Below are positions 23,903 through 32,718 of a stretch of 64,000 bases of DNA, one piece after another (positions within the stretch are counted from its first letter, which is position 1; each line of letters opens with the position of its first letter). The stretch comes from a virus. Position numbers and translations under genes: made by a program. The DNA is taken from IMG/VR virus record IMGVR_UViG_3300005613_000001, positions 378,279 through 442,278 of that record. One strand, written 5' to 3'. The notes under the pieces were generated by a model. The model was not told where the DNA came from. It saw nothing but the letters and a program-made list of their open reading frames with translations, and did not search any database.

Positions 23903-26110
23903 TCAGATAAATTCTGCCATGTAACCTAGAAAGTTAGGATCATAGGCACCCTTCCAAATGTAAAATCCATCTTCATTTTTTACAACAGGACACTTATCTT
24001 TCTTTTTCTCATATATCTGAACGCTGTTTCTTGTAATCTCGTTTCGTGAAAGTGGATCATTCTTTAGAACGCTAGGATCAATAACTGCTGCAAATTTCAA
24101 TGCGTTAATAACACGAAAATACTCACCCACAGTTCTTAATTTCCCAGCATTCTCAGCCCGAACCAATTCTTCAATTGTGTACCCTTTGTCGTCGGGCTCT
24201 CTTTTTATCTTCTTTTCTTTTTCTGTTTCTAGTTGTAATTTGGCCGCTGCATCACACATTTCCGGGCCATAAGTCCCCTTTTTGTAAAAATCTCTGAATA
24301 TCTTCGCAGGAATTTGGAATTCAGGATTTTCTGTAAATGGGTTGAAAGGATTAAAATTATCTTCATCTTGCTGTTCAAGTTCAAATATCTGAATAAAAGA
24401 ATCTCTATAAAGACCTTCCCTGTTAATCCTTCCTTTGCACTGATGAGCATTATCTAGCCCTGCAATTTCTCTAAATCCATAACGGAATGAGAAATCAATT
24501 CCACACTCTACGCAAGATGTGGCTACAAGAATCCAATCATCATTCGGGCGATTTTTTAATTTCTTTATCACTCTATCCAATATTGCTTGTCTATCTTTGG
24601 GAGTAAGACAAGTTGATAGGTGTTCGACCTCTTTGCCTTGTTCATATAATGTTTTGGCAACTATAGCTGCATTTTTGATTGTATTAAATACAGCTAATTT
24701 TGGACCTTGAGGCTTAGAAATCATTCTGCAAACACTTTGCAACGTATGCTTCCAAGGAGAATACCTTATTTCCACTCTCCCATTCTCTCTCTCAAGTGTT
24801 TTTTTGCTCAATTTAGGAGGAATGATAGAGGGAACTTCAAAATCAAAACCACTTAATTCCTTAAAATAAGCATCCTCCCAAGGTCTAATTAGTGAACCTG
24901 AAGAAAAGAGCACTTTGCACCCTAGATTTTCAACAAGATATTTAAGCGACTTTAGTGCTAAAGGCCAAAAAATCAGAGGTATTGAAATGTGGGATTCATC
25001 AATAATGATAAAAGATCCTGCGAAGTTATGCAGTTTCCTTAATTTTCTTGTCCTACAAGCCAATAAAGATTCAAAAAACTGTACTGCTGTTGTGCAAACA
25101 ATGGGACAGCTACATGTTGTTGCTAGAGCTTTTGCCCGAATACCCCTTCCTACGTCCTCATCATCTTCTACTTGATGATGATATTCGCCTACTGTTTCTG
25201 GTCCCTCATTTGGAAGTAACAATTTGCGATATGTGTTCACACTTTGTGATATAATAGAGCAAAATGGAGCCACATAAATTATTTTCCTTGGATTCTGTTT
25301 AAGGGCATAAGCCATTAAAGCCGTAGTTTTCCCTGTTCCCACTTCGCTAGGACAACAAACAACGGGAGCCTCAACAGGAGAATTTCTACAAGCCCCATAT
25401 ACCGATGCCCTTATTCTATTTCTATCGTTATTTTCACTTTCTTTTTGCAAATTGTGAATGTAAGTATCTAATATTTTAAGTCGTTTCTCGGCATCTAGTT
25501 CTAACTCCGATTCAATTACAAAATTGCCATAATGTTGGGCTGTATCATGCCAATCTGCGTCTACCAAGCATGATAAAGCAATTCTCATTAAATTGGGTGA
25601 AAGTTTATTGGGCGAATCTCCTTGTATGTCTTTTATTGTCTTGCTATGCTTTTCAACTAGCGATGGCAACATTTCATCAAAATAATCGCAAACCATACCA
25701 TCATAATCAACCCAAGGGGTTCTATCTCTAACTAAATTCTCATCTCTATAATCCACACCTGTTGGTGAGTAATCACAATAACCTCTATGGTGCGACACTA
25801 CCATCCATGCTGCTGGTAAATGTTTTTCGGAGATAAGATGGGCCGTGCCCGCATCAACATGATTGGGCATCTTGCCATTTTTTTCTCCCCTTAGCACTAT
25901 TTGGTTGTGTTTTCCAAGTTTGCCCAAATCATGCCATCTCGCGGCTTTTAAGACAATTAATGACAATGCCTCAAAGTCACTTTTGTTTAAATGCGGGCGT
26001 ATTTTCTCTAAATTATATTCACATTTACGACAAACCCCTTCAATGTGAGAGGGGTATGTTTGAACCGGAATCCCACGCTCTATGTCTGCTGAATGTGCTA
26101 GGTATTCCAT
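23903..26110 (-). CDS. cas3: Cas3 HD nuclease-helicase
   Basis: 735 residues. N-terminal HD nuclease with His22 and His60-Asp61 (KAARWHDLGKLG), HVDAGTAHL and VVSHHRGYCD. Helicase core with Walker A SEVGTGKTT (256-264), DESH box (371-374), SSGSL, and motif VI QCKGRINREG. All key residues are present, so it should degrade DNA bound by Cascade. Unusually it lies beyond the distal end of the CRISPR array, 20 nt from the last repeat, so it may be transcribed through the array. Confidence 0.92.
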   Translation of the reverse strand: MEYLAHSADIERGIPVQTYPSHIEGVCRKCEYNLEKIRPHLNKSDFEALSLIVLKAARWHDLGKLGKHNQIVLRGEKNGKMPNHVDAGTAHLISEKHLPAAWMVVSHHRGYCDYSPTGVDYRDENLVRDRTPWVDYDGMVCDYFDEMLPSLVEKHSKTIKDIQGDSPNKLSPNLMRIALSCLVDADWHDTAQHYGNFVIESELELDAEKRLKILDTYIHNLQKESENNDRNRIRASVYGACRNSPVEAPVVCCPSEVGTGKTTALMAYALKQNPRKIIYVAPFCSIISQSVNTYRKLLLPNEGPETVGEYHHQVEDDEDVGRGIRAKALATTCSCPIVCTTAVQFFESLLACRTRKLRKLHNFAGSFIIIDESHISIPLIFWPLALKSLKYLVENLGCKVLFSSGSLIRPWEDAYFKELSGFDFEVPSIIPPKLSKKTLERENGRVEIRYSPWKHTLQSVCRMISKPQGPKLAVFNTIKNAAIVAKTLYEQGKEVEHLSTCLTPKDRQAILDRVIKKLKNRPNDDWILVATSCVECGIDFSFRYGFREIAGLDNAHQCKGRINREGLYRDSFIQIFELEQQDEDNFNPFNPFTENPEFQIPAKIFRDFYKKGTYGPEMCDAAAKLQLETEKEKKIKREPDDKGYTIEELVRAENAGKLRTVGEYFRVINALKFAAVIDPSVLKNDPLSRNEITRNSVQIYEKKKDKCPVVKNEDGFYIWKGAYDPNFLGYMAEFI

Positions 26111-26129
26111 TTTTTGTCCACGTATAATA

Positions 26130-27309
26130 TTTCAACCCACGCCATATCAAATGACGAACGCCTCTTGTTATTATCCGCCGCCTCCTCGCCAGTTTCAACC
26201 CACGCCATATTAAATGACGAACTTGAGCAGGGAAGTGGCTTCCTTTGGTGAATGTTTCAACCCACGCCATATTAAATGACGACTTTCCCGTAGCACGCCG
26301 AAAGGATAGTATGGGTTTCAACCCACGCCATATTAAATGACGACTTCTCCTGTTTCGGTTTCCTTGGCATTCCGCAGTTTCAACCCACGCCATATCAAAT
26401 GACGATTGTAAGTAAGCTCCCGCGAATTATTCTCATCGTTTCAACCCACGCCATATCAATGACGATTGTTAGACGCAATCATTTTGTCGGTGAGTAGCCG
26501 CCGTTCGTCGTTTCAACCCACGCCATATCAAATGACGATTGTTACGTCGCAGAAAGCCTAACGGGATGTGGCTAACGTGTTTCAACCCACGCCATATCAA
26601 ATGACGATTGTTAGACCCTCATTCACGGGAGACTCTATAGTGCATCGTTTCAACCCACGCCATATCAAATGACGATTGTAAGTTGGAATAGATGCAGTCG
26701 CAGTCGTCGTTTCAACCCACGCCAAATGACGGTCGCTTATGTCCTGCTGGGTGTATCCACAATTGTTTCAACCCACGCCATATCAAATGACGATTGTTAG
26801 GTAAATGCTACTGGACAGGACGGATCTATGTCTATGACGGGTTTCAACCCACGCCAAATGACGATTGTTAGTCGGCAGCAATTTCCACCGCCTCCCATTT
26901 TGAGTTTCCGTTTCAACCCACGCCATATCAAATGACGATTGTTAGTACGGGGAATACACCACTTGTGTAGGTGTAAGCGTCGTTTCAACCCACGCCATAT
27001 CAAATGACGATTGTTAGGATCGTATGAACAGGGACAAGAGCCAATCCCGCCTCGTTTCAACCCACGCCATATCAAATGACGATTGTTAGCCCCTCTAGCG
27101 TCTTTTACTTTGTGCTTTTGTCCGGTCAGTTTCAACCCACGCCATATCAAATGACGATTGTTAGCCGCCTCAAATACGCATCATTCAAGCCAGAGGTAAC
27201 AGTTTCAACCCACGCCATATCAAATGACGATTGTTAGAAAATCTAATGCAAGCTCGCCACCACTCCCAAACGTGTTTCAACCCACGCCATATCAAATGAC
27301 GATTGTTAG
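26130..27309 (-). CRISPR. Main CRISPR array, 18 repeats and 17 spacers
   Basis: Repeats start at 26130, 26192, 26254, 26315, 26377, 26438, 26510, 26579, 26647, 26709, 26765, 26841, 26910, 26982, 27054, 27129, 27202 and 27274. The full form is 36 nt, beginning GTTTCAACCCACGCC on the plus strand and ending GACGATTGTTAG. crRNA sense is minus: a 6-bp hairpin CGTCAT/ATGGCG followed by an 11-nt end TGGGTTGAAAC, the Cas5d-type handle of subtype I-C. The four distal repeats are 29-nt forms; those at 26709 and 26841 lack five loop bases. Spacers are about 33-40 nt for the full repeats. Confidence 0.97.
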
Positions 27310-27474
27310 GGCTTATGATTTAAGTCCTTAACACTAAAAGACTTATGAAGGTGTTTTCGAGAGGTATCAAAAACCACTTTCATTTTTGAGCTTCTTTTTA
27401 ATTGTTTATCAATTTGCATCACCGTAAGTGGTTCTCATTGAGCCACTTACGGTGATGCGAGTGGTGCGGGAGGT
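27310..27474 (-). promoter_or_regulatory. CRISPR leader with a 16-bp hairpin after cas7
   Basis: AT-rich 165 nt between the cas7 stop and the perfect proximal repeat, the expected leader position since distal repeats are degenerate. It holds a perfect 16-bp inverted repeat (27416-27431 and 27443-27458, GCATCACCGTAAGTGG) with an 11-nt loop. No U-run follows on the minus strand, so it may protect the cas mRNA end or bind a protein rather than terminate. No clear promoter seen. Confidence 0.7.
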
Positions 27475-28365
27475 TTATTTAGCACGGAACCCTTCGAATT
27501 GGTTCAAATCCTCCACTGGGAAATCAAAATCTGGTTGTGAGAACGTGTAATCCTCCAAGGAGTGAGATGCCATAGTAGGATCATCCCCTATCCTCACGGG
27601 AGTTAAAGATTCCCAGAATTTTCGTTCATCAAAACTGCCCAGTGGATTTGTGTGGTCAGCCCACCAAGTATGAAGGACATTCAGTGACCCAGGCGGGCGA
27701 GAAGTTGATGTGGAGGATGTAAAGATGTGCTTCAAAACATGTTTGAATACTTCTACGTCCTCTTGCGTAGTAAAGGTCCGCGTGGCAAGATTCGGATTAA
27801 CCGAAATTCTTGATACATACACTCCATGTGTAATGTATTTCTTGGCTCGGGGAGCCAAATCCGATTCTTCTTGCCGCAATGGGAACCTCTTAGACAATGT
27901 GCCGCCATCAAGTTTATTTACTTTTGCCACCGAAATGGCATTTGATAGCACAACAGGCCCAGTAGCAATAAAGTCAAATTCCTTTTCTTCTTTCTTGCCT
28001 TGGATTGCTGTTGTTCCGAATAGTCTAACATCCCAATACCAATTACAAAAGGCTTCAATGTCCTCACTCAGTTTGGAAGCTAATTTTTTGGCTTCAACAC
28101 CATCTGAAGCATCTTTAAACCCTCGCAGCATAGATTCAAAGACATGAAATCTATCGGGATTAATTTCCAATCTTTCTTGCAAATACTGAAAGACCGGCGA
28201 TTTATGATCTACAAATAAATCCCGCAGTTTTCTTTTCAGAGAACAATCACTGGCCCAACCATAACCATCAGAGGTTACTCGGGGTTCCCCTTCCCAATCG
28301 GGATCGCCATTGGGGTTTCCAAGGTTACATTCAAAGACGAGCAGACCTGAACTTCTTTTAATCAT
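27475..28365 (-). CDS. cas7: Cas7 (Csd2-type) Cascade backbone protein
   Basis: 296 residues. FECNLGNPNGDPDWEGEPR at residues 10-28 is the Csd2/Csh2 signature, followed by SDCSLKRKLRDLFVDH. LFGTTAIQGK and HGVYVSRISVNP in the middle fit the RRM-like fold. Multiple copies coat the crRNA spacer. ATG lies one base after the cas8 stop (TAACATG). Length is near the family norm. Confidence 0.92.
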   Translation of the reverse strand: MIKRSSGLLVFECNLGNPNGDPDWEGEPRVTSDGYGWASDCSLKRKLRDLFVDHKSPVFQYLQERLEINPDRFHVFESMLRGFKDASDGVEAKKLASKLSEDIEAFCNWYWDVRLFGTTAIQGKKEEKEFDFIATGPVVLSNAISVAKVNKLDGGTLSKRFPLRQEESDLAPRAKKYITHGVYVSRISVNPNLATRTFTTQEDVEVFKHVLKHIFTSSTSTSRPPGSLNVLHTWWADHTNPLGSFDERKFWESLTPVRIGDDPTMASHSLEDYTFSQPDFDFPVEDLNQFEGFRAK

Positions 28366-28366
28366 G

Positions 28367-30175
28367 TTACTCTCCGTTTTCTTGGGGTTTTCTGTATGAG
28401 TATCCGGCTGCTAAAAGCAATGATGCTTGGTGTGACAAGCTAGTAGGAAGTTGCCCGTGGGCCGCTTCTGTCATTCTTGACAATAACTCTTCATAGATTC
28501 TTACTGAGAAGTAGCAATTATCACTTTCCTTTCTTTTGTAGTTTTTCGCCCAATCCAAATACACATTAAAATTTCTTACGAAACTATCCATTCCGCTATC
28601 TGGATTGGATCGAATTCCATAAAGGCTTTTTCCGCCAATCAATGTGGAGGGCACACTTGCCCCACGGCACATGAAAAACGCTCGGTGTATAGCACTCGCC
28701 TCTGTAAGAAGCCTCCCTAAAAGAAATGCCCAATGATTTTCGTAATCTTCCATTTTCAAGCCTTTCTTGTACAAGATTAAATGACCTAGAGGTAAAAGAT
28801 GCCTTAATAAGTAAGGCGCGTTTTTGTAATTACATCTAAAGACCATAGGAGCTACATGGGTTGCATAGTGTCTTTCAAATTTAGCAATTGCAGCCGGTTC
28901 ATTAAAGAACAAATCATGCGCATCCCAAATGTTGAAGCCATAAGATTTAACACTTGTAAATTTATCCTCTGCTCCATTGTAATTCCAAGTGCAATTACAA
29001 GCATCTACTACATTTCGGAGATTTGGGTAGGCAACCTGGAAAATACTTCTGCCGTTTTGTATTCCGGCTTTCCATTCATTGACCCCATTTAATATCTCTT
29101 CTGAAGTGGCTGATTTAGAATAAACAACCCTTCCCACTTTCTTCTGTCCCACTAATTCTAAAACGACAATCCGGCCTACAACATCTCGTTTCTTTTGTTC
29201 CCTCATCATTTTTATAAGAGATGCTGCCGATTCTTGCCAATCTTCTAAGGTAACCTCACTTTTTGATTCTAATGTTGTTTGATTAGGGAGTATGCTGCTC
29301 AGCACCCAATGGGATTTCATCACTTTGCCATCTATATTTGTAACGGAGACGCTGTACCAAAGCCCTCCAACTTCCCTTTTATTTTTCTTATCATAATAAG
29401 CTTGATGCTCTGGAGATAGAATGAAGTCAATCGCCCTTTCGATTTTCCTTCGAGAAGTAATTCCCAAAACGCAGCTTTGAGTGGAATTTAATCCAAAACG
29501 CTCAAAACATTGGTTTTTTTCAAATTTTGAAAAATATTGAATTTGAATATTGCCGGGCTTAACTTCAAAACCCTTTTTATCACTTCCGAAATTAGAATTG
29601 CCTAGAATATCTTTTTTCTCATCATCTGCTTGCGGACTTTCTAATTGCCCATCTTCTAATTCAAATAATCGTTGACTAATCTTGCGAAGACAAGTAAAGC
29701 TTTGAACAGGGCACGGATAGTCAGAAGGTTTATCTACTTCTAACGCCACATGGAGAGGCTTGTCTTGGTAATATTCTGATAGTTGTTCTATGAAAGCATT
29801 TACATCAATCTTTTCTAAATGCTCTGCCAATTGTTTAAGTGCTAACAATTCCTCTGAACCATCAAAAACTTCTTTGCTGATTTCTATTGTTGTTTGTATT
29901 CTTGCTTTAATTCTCTCTAGCTTTTTCTCCTCATCTTCATCTTTCTTAGGACCAAAAGACAGCCCTATTGCTTTGTTGCTTTTTTTGTAGAATCTAAGAT
30001 TTCGCCAAGCGTCAAAATCATTAATTTCTACAATTCCCTTTGGGCCAATGCGAACTTCAATGGCCTTTTGATTGGGATTGGATTTTAATTCACGGTGCCA
30101 CTGTTCTCCGTCCTGCTCGGGCGAGATGCCCCAAGATTCTAAACTATCACAAAAAGAGAGCAATTCGTTCAACAT
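28367..30175 (-). CDS. cas8c: Cas8c (Csd1-type) large Cascade subunit, divergent
   Basis: 602 residues between cas5 and cas7, the usual I-C gene order, and about the usual length for Csd1. Identity rests mainly on context; recognisable traits are FCDSLESWGISPEQDGE at the start and the end LPTSLSHQASLLLAAGYSYR, like the GYYHQRQ end of Csd1. It should recognise the PAM and the non-target strand. Starts inside cas5 with a 7-nt overlap (ATGTTGA). Confidence 0.8.
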   Translation of the reverse strand: MLNELLSFCDSLESWGISPEQDGEQWHRELKSNPNQKAIEVRIGPKGIVEINDFDAWRNLRFYKKSNKAIGLSFGPKKDEDEEKKLERIKARIQTTIEISKEVFDGSEELLALKQLAEHLEKIDVNAFIEQLSEYYQDKPLHVALEVDKPSDYPCPVQSFTCLRKISQRLFELEDGQLESPQADDEKKDILGNSNFGSDKKGFEVKPGNIQIQYFSKFEKNQCFERFGLNSTQSCVLGITSRRKIERAIDFILSPEHQAYYDKKNKREVGGLWYSVSVTNIDGKVMKSHWVLSSILPNQTTLESKSEVTLEDWQESAASLIKMMREQKKRDVVGRIVVLELVGQKKVGRVVYSKSATSEEILNGVNEWKAGIQNGRSIFQVAYPNLRNVVDACNCTWNYNGAEDKFTSVKSYGFNIWDAHDLFFNEPAAIAKFERHYATHVAPMVFRCNYKNAPYLLRHLLPLGHLILYKKGLKMEDYENHWAFLLGRLLTEASAIHRAFFMCRGASVPSTLIGGKSLYGIRSNPDSGMDSFVRNFNVYLDWAKNYKRKESDNCYFSVRIYEELLSRMTEAAHGQLPTSLSHQASLLLAAGYSYRKPQENGE

Positions 30176-30876
30176 AGCTTACTCCATTCAACGTCAAGTT
30201 TTTGTTGAATTTTCTGATCCTGAAAAACTAAAATACCATCCCTCAAGGTCACTTCTTGATCTGTTAATCTTAAAACACCCGCCTCAATTTTTACATTTCT
30301 AGCTGTCACCACATCAACGCATCCACCGGGTTTATCATCATCAAAGACAGACATAACCATAGTGGGAACATCAAAAGAGCAATCATTGATTTTGGTAATT
30401 GGTTTCCCCAAATATGTTGCCATAAATTCTTTTCTACCCAAGGAAACAGGGTGGTAGGATTGTCCCCGCTTCAATCTTCTAAAGAATTGATTTTGGAAGG
30501 AATGGGCGCAATTAACATTTTGATATTTGGCGGGGGATGGTTTGGAGTTTGTATTAAGTGCTAGAGCTAGAATTTGGAATCGCGGCCTAAGCAATACGGA
30601 TTCATGGAGTTGTAAAGCATTGTCTTTTTCTATTTGATCTTTGAGGCGGAATGGGCTACGCGAATTATACGTATAGTGCGTATATTGAGGTTTTGCACAT
30701 ACTCCAATTGCTACTATTTCTAGTTTGACCCCCTTTATTCTACAGCATGATTCAATCATGCCTATACAAGCGGAAGGAGGAGGGAGGGGATAGCTAGCAC
30801 TTTCACTACCTGTACACGGATCAGCAAACATCCCGAAGTCGCCAGCGATTTCAAAGCCGATAGGATAAGCAATCAT
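30169..30876 (-). CDS. cas5: Cas5d-type crRNA-processing Cascade subunit
   Basis: 235 residues. GDFGMFADPCTGSESASYPL followed by PPPSACIGMIESCCRIKGVK matches the conserved N-terminal region of Cas5d, which in subtype I-C replaces Cas6 and cuts the repeat hairpin to leave an 11-nt handle. No Cas6 gene is seen, in keeping. First gene of the effector operon; RBS AAAGGAAC. Confidence 0.88.
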   Translation of the reverse strand: MIAYPIGFEIAGDFGMFADPCTGSESASYPLPPPSACIGMIESCCRIKGVKLEIVAIGVCAKPQYTHYTYNSRSPFRLKDQIEKDNALQLHESVLLRPRFQILALALNTNSKPSPAKYQNVNCAHSFQNQFFRRLKRGQSYHPVSLGRKEFMATYLGKPITKINDCSFDVPTMVMSVFDDDKPGGCVDVVTARNVKIEAGVLRLTDQEVTLRDGILVFQDQKIQQKLDVEWSKLC

Positions 30877-30903
30877 CTTAAGTTCCTTTTATCCATTGAA
30901 AGT

Positions 30904-31137
30904 GTTTCAACCCACGTCATGTTAATGACGAATCCGCATGCTGCCGTCTGCCACTCGCATGACCTTCTTTCTTTCAACCCACGCCATACTAATGGCGATT
31001 GTTAATCTGAGCGACGATTGCTTGTAAGCCACAGCGCATGAGTTTCAATCCACGCCATATCAAATGACGATTGTTAGTCGCATATCACCCCTGTTGGTGG
31101 AGCCGCTGTTTTAACCCACGCCATATCAAATGACGAT
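30904..31137 (-). CRISPR. Second, decayed CRISPR array (4 repeats) upstream of cas5
   Basis: Repeats begin at 30904, 30971, 31042 and 31108; only the third is near full length and near consensus. The first two differ at several bases but keep the hairpin through paired changes (CGTCAT/ATGACG and CGCCAT/ATGGCG). A fragment like the repeat end recurs near 31156-31174. The cas promoter should lie in or beyond this array. The stretch 31138-31269 holds nothing else recognisable. Confidence 0.85.
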
Positions 31138-31269
31138 CCACAGTACATTCATCGGCAAAATGACGACGATTGTGACCTACCACGTACAATTCCTTTTCCC
31201 CGTATTTTCCCATAATAGCATAGGTCCATTGAAAGTAAAGAGGAATTCTAGTACCAAAATCGGGGGGTT

Positions 31270-32205
31270 CTAATCCACCCACGATCTTGAATCTGGATGC
31301 GGAATATAGTTATCTGGCGTTTTGATTTTTCTACGACCATCATAAATTGGGATCTGATTAGCATAATCATACCATCCAAAAACTGGTTCGTCTTCTGCGC
31401 GAGCAAACAATAAATCACCCGAACCCGCTTTAACATGATTGTTCATGAAGCTTCGTAGTTCTCCCGCCTCAATAACTTGATCTTGATTGGGGTCAATATC
31501 TGGGCTTTCTTCTGCGATTGCCACTAATACTTTTTTCATAGGGTCAATTTGATCGCCCCAATAACTCACCTTATTTGCGGGAGAGCTTGCAATCATAGTA
31601 AAGAGTTTTTGCTGGTTTTCAGGCATGCTAGAGATTTCTGGAAGGCCGGAAGCTGCGTAACAAGCGGATTGCCACCATAATGTTTCTTGTTTGCATTCGC
31701 CCGCTGCCTCAGCAAAAATTCTACCTATGACATCTCTCTTGCCAAATTCAGCCATAGAACCGCTTCGGCTGCCGTGACCACAGGTGTAAATGAAAAGCGT
31801 ATCTCCTGATACGGCATCTGTTTTCATTTGTTCAATTAAAAATTCTTTCAAATTAGAAAGGGAAATCTTTTTACCTGACCAAACTACTCGATTGATTCTT
31901 GGACCCTCTCCATTAACAAGATGCGCTCCAATGTCTTTGATTCTAAGACCTTTTGAGGCTGCTATGTTTGCTACCTCTAACGCTTGACCAGCATTTTTGT
32001 TTGCAATAGATTCTGTACAGTGTTTCAAAACCAAAAATCTAACAGATGTGCGACTGTTTAGTTCGACACTACCAATAAAGTGTTCTTCAACAGCCGGTGC
32101 TTGAACATAAAGAGGCGGACTTTCTTTTGTTTGGTTGCACTTAGAAAGGATTACACATCCCAAAATTAAAGCAGCTACAACTGTAAGTAACAATCGTGCT
32201 TTCAT
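31270..32205 (-). CDS. Caspase-like (clan CD) exported peptidase with EF-hand loop
   Basis: 311 residues. Lipoprotein-type signal (MKARLLLTVVAALILGC), then a caspase/legumain-like core: His144 in IYTCGHGSRSG and Cys182 in WWQSACYAASG, each after a hydrophobic strand. Residues 238-249 (DPNQDQVIEAGE) are a canonical 12-residue EF-hand calcium loop. Predicted to be anchored outside the cytoplasm. Lies just beyond the decayed CRISPR array on the same strand; a functional link to Cas proteins is unlikely given the signal peptide. Confidence 0.75.
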   Translation of the reverse strand: MKARLLLTVVAALILGCVILSKCNQTKESPPLYVQAPAVEEHFIGSVELNSRTSVRFLVLKHCTESIANKNAGQALEVANIAASKGLRIKDIGAHLVNGEGPRINRVVWSGKKISLSNLKEFLIEQMKTDAVSGDTLFIYTCGHGSRSGSMAEFGKRDVIGRIFAEAAGECKQETLWWQSACYAASGLPEISSMPENQQKLFTMIASSPANKVSYWGDQIDPMKKVLVAIAEESPDIDPNQDQVIEAGELRSFMNNHVKAGSGDLLFARAEDEPVFGWYDYANQIPIYDGRRKIKTPDNYIPHPDSRSWVD

Positions 32206-32253
32206 GATAACCTCCTTGATTGTTTTATGTTATCCTTACTCTTATATAGTGCC

Positions 32254-32550
32254 ATGAAAATCACTTTACAACAAGCAGTAGAATTAGGAATAATAACTCA
32301 AAAAGAAGCAGATGACGGTGGTGTTTATATTCCATCGCGCAAAGAGTTTTTTCCTTATAATAACATTTGGATTACAGAATATTTTTTACAAGATGTGCAA
32401 GCACGGCAAAGTATCGTTAATTCTGCTAGAGCAAGGGATATAACAGATCAAGATATTGATGATTGGCGAGAAGTGGGAAAACAATTAGATGCAATGGATT
32501 TCAAAGAAATCAGAAAGCGGGTTGTATTTGAGAGAGAAGATCATGGGTGA
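32254..32550 (+). CDS. Hypothetical 98-aa protein
   Basis: Reads MKITLQQAVELGIITQKEAD and ends VVFEREDHG. Starts five bases after TATATA with no RBS, like other putative leaderless genes here. No family recognised. Confidence 0.6.
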   Translation: MKITLQQAVELGIITQKEADDGGVYIPSRKEFFPYNNIWITEYFLQDVQARQSIVNSARARDITDQDIDDWREVGKQLDAMDFKEIRKRVVFEREDHG

Positions 32551-32633
32551 GGGGGCATCATTTGCCTCATTCTGGGGGAATAATCTTGCTCATAAGTTTT
32601 CGAAAACGATTTTGCTTTTTTTGCCCTGGACCC

Positions 32634-32661
32634 TTGACATCGCAATTCTGCATGCTATACT
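32634..32661 (+). promoter_or_regulatory. Strong sigma-70 promoter
   Basis: TTGACA (32634-32639), 16-nt spacer, TATACT (32656-32661). It points to the HNH gene at 32719 and the GHKL-like operon behind it. Host polymerase alone could use it, so these may be early genes. Confidence 0.7.
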
Positions 32662-32718
32662 GAGAAATAGATGGCAACCCGCAAATGGAAATTGTACCCA
32701 GGGCCACTCTACTAGGGT

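Noticed and set aside
26040-27150. Open frames through the CRISPR array with repeated HLIWRGLK
   Set aside because: They are translations of the repeats; period and spacers are those of a CRISPR array.
31225-31290. tRNA-like T-arm, GGGGGTTCTAATCCACC on the plus strand
   Set aside because: No matching acceptor, D or anticodon arms are found; the sequence codes for the C-terminus of the caspase-like protein.
23903-32205. Caspase-like protein as part of a Craspase-type CRISPR effector
   Set aside because: The locus is type I-C, while known CRISPR-caspase links are type III, and this protein has an export signal that would separate it from Cas proteins.
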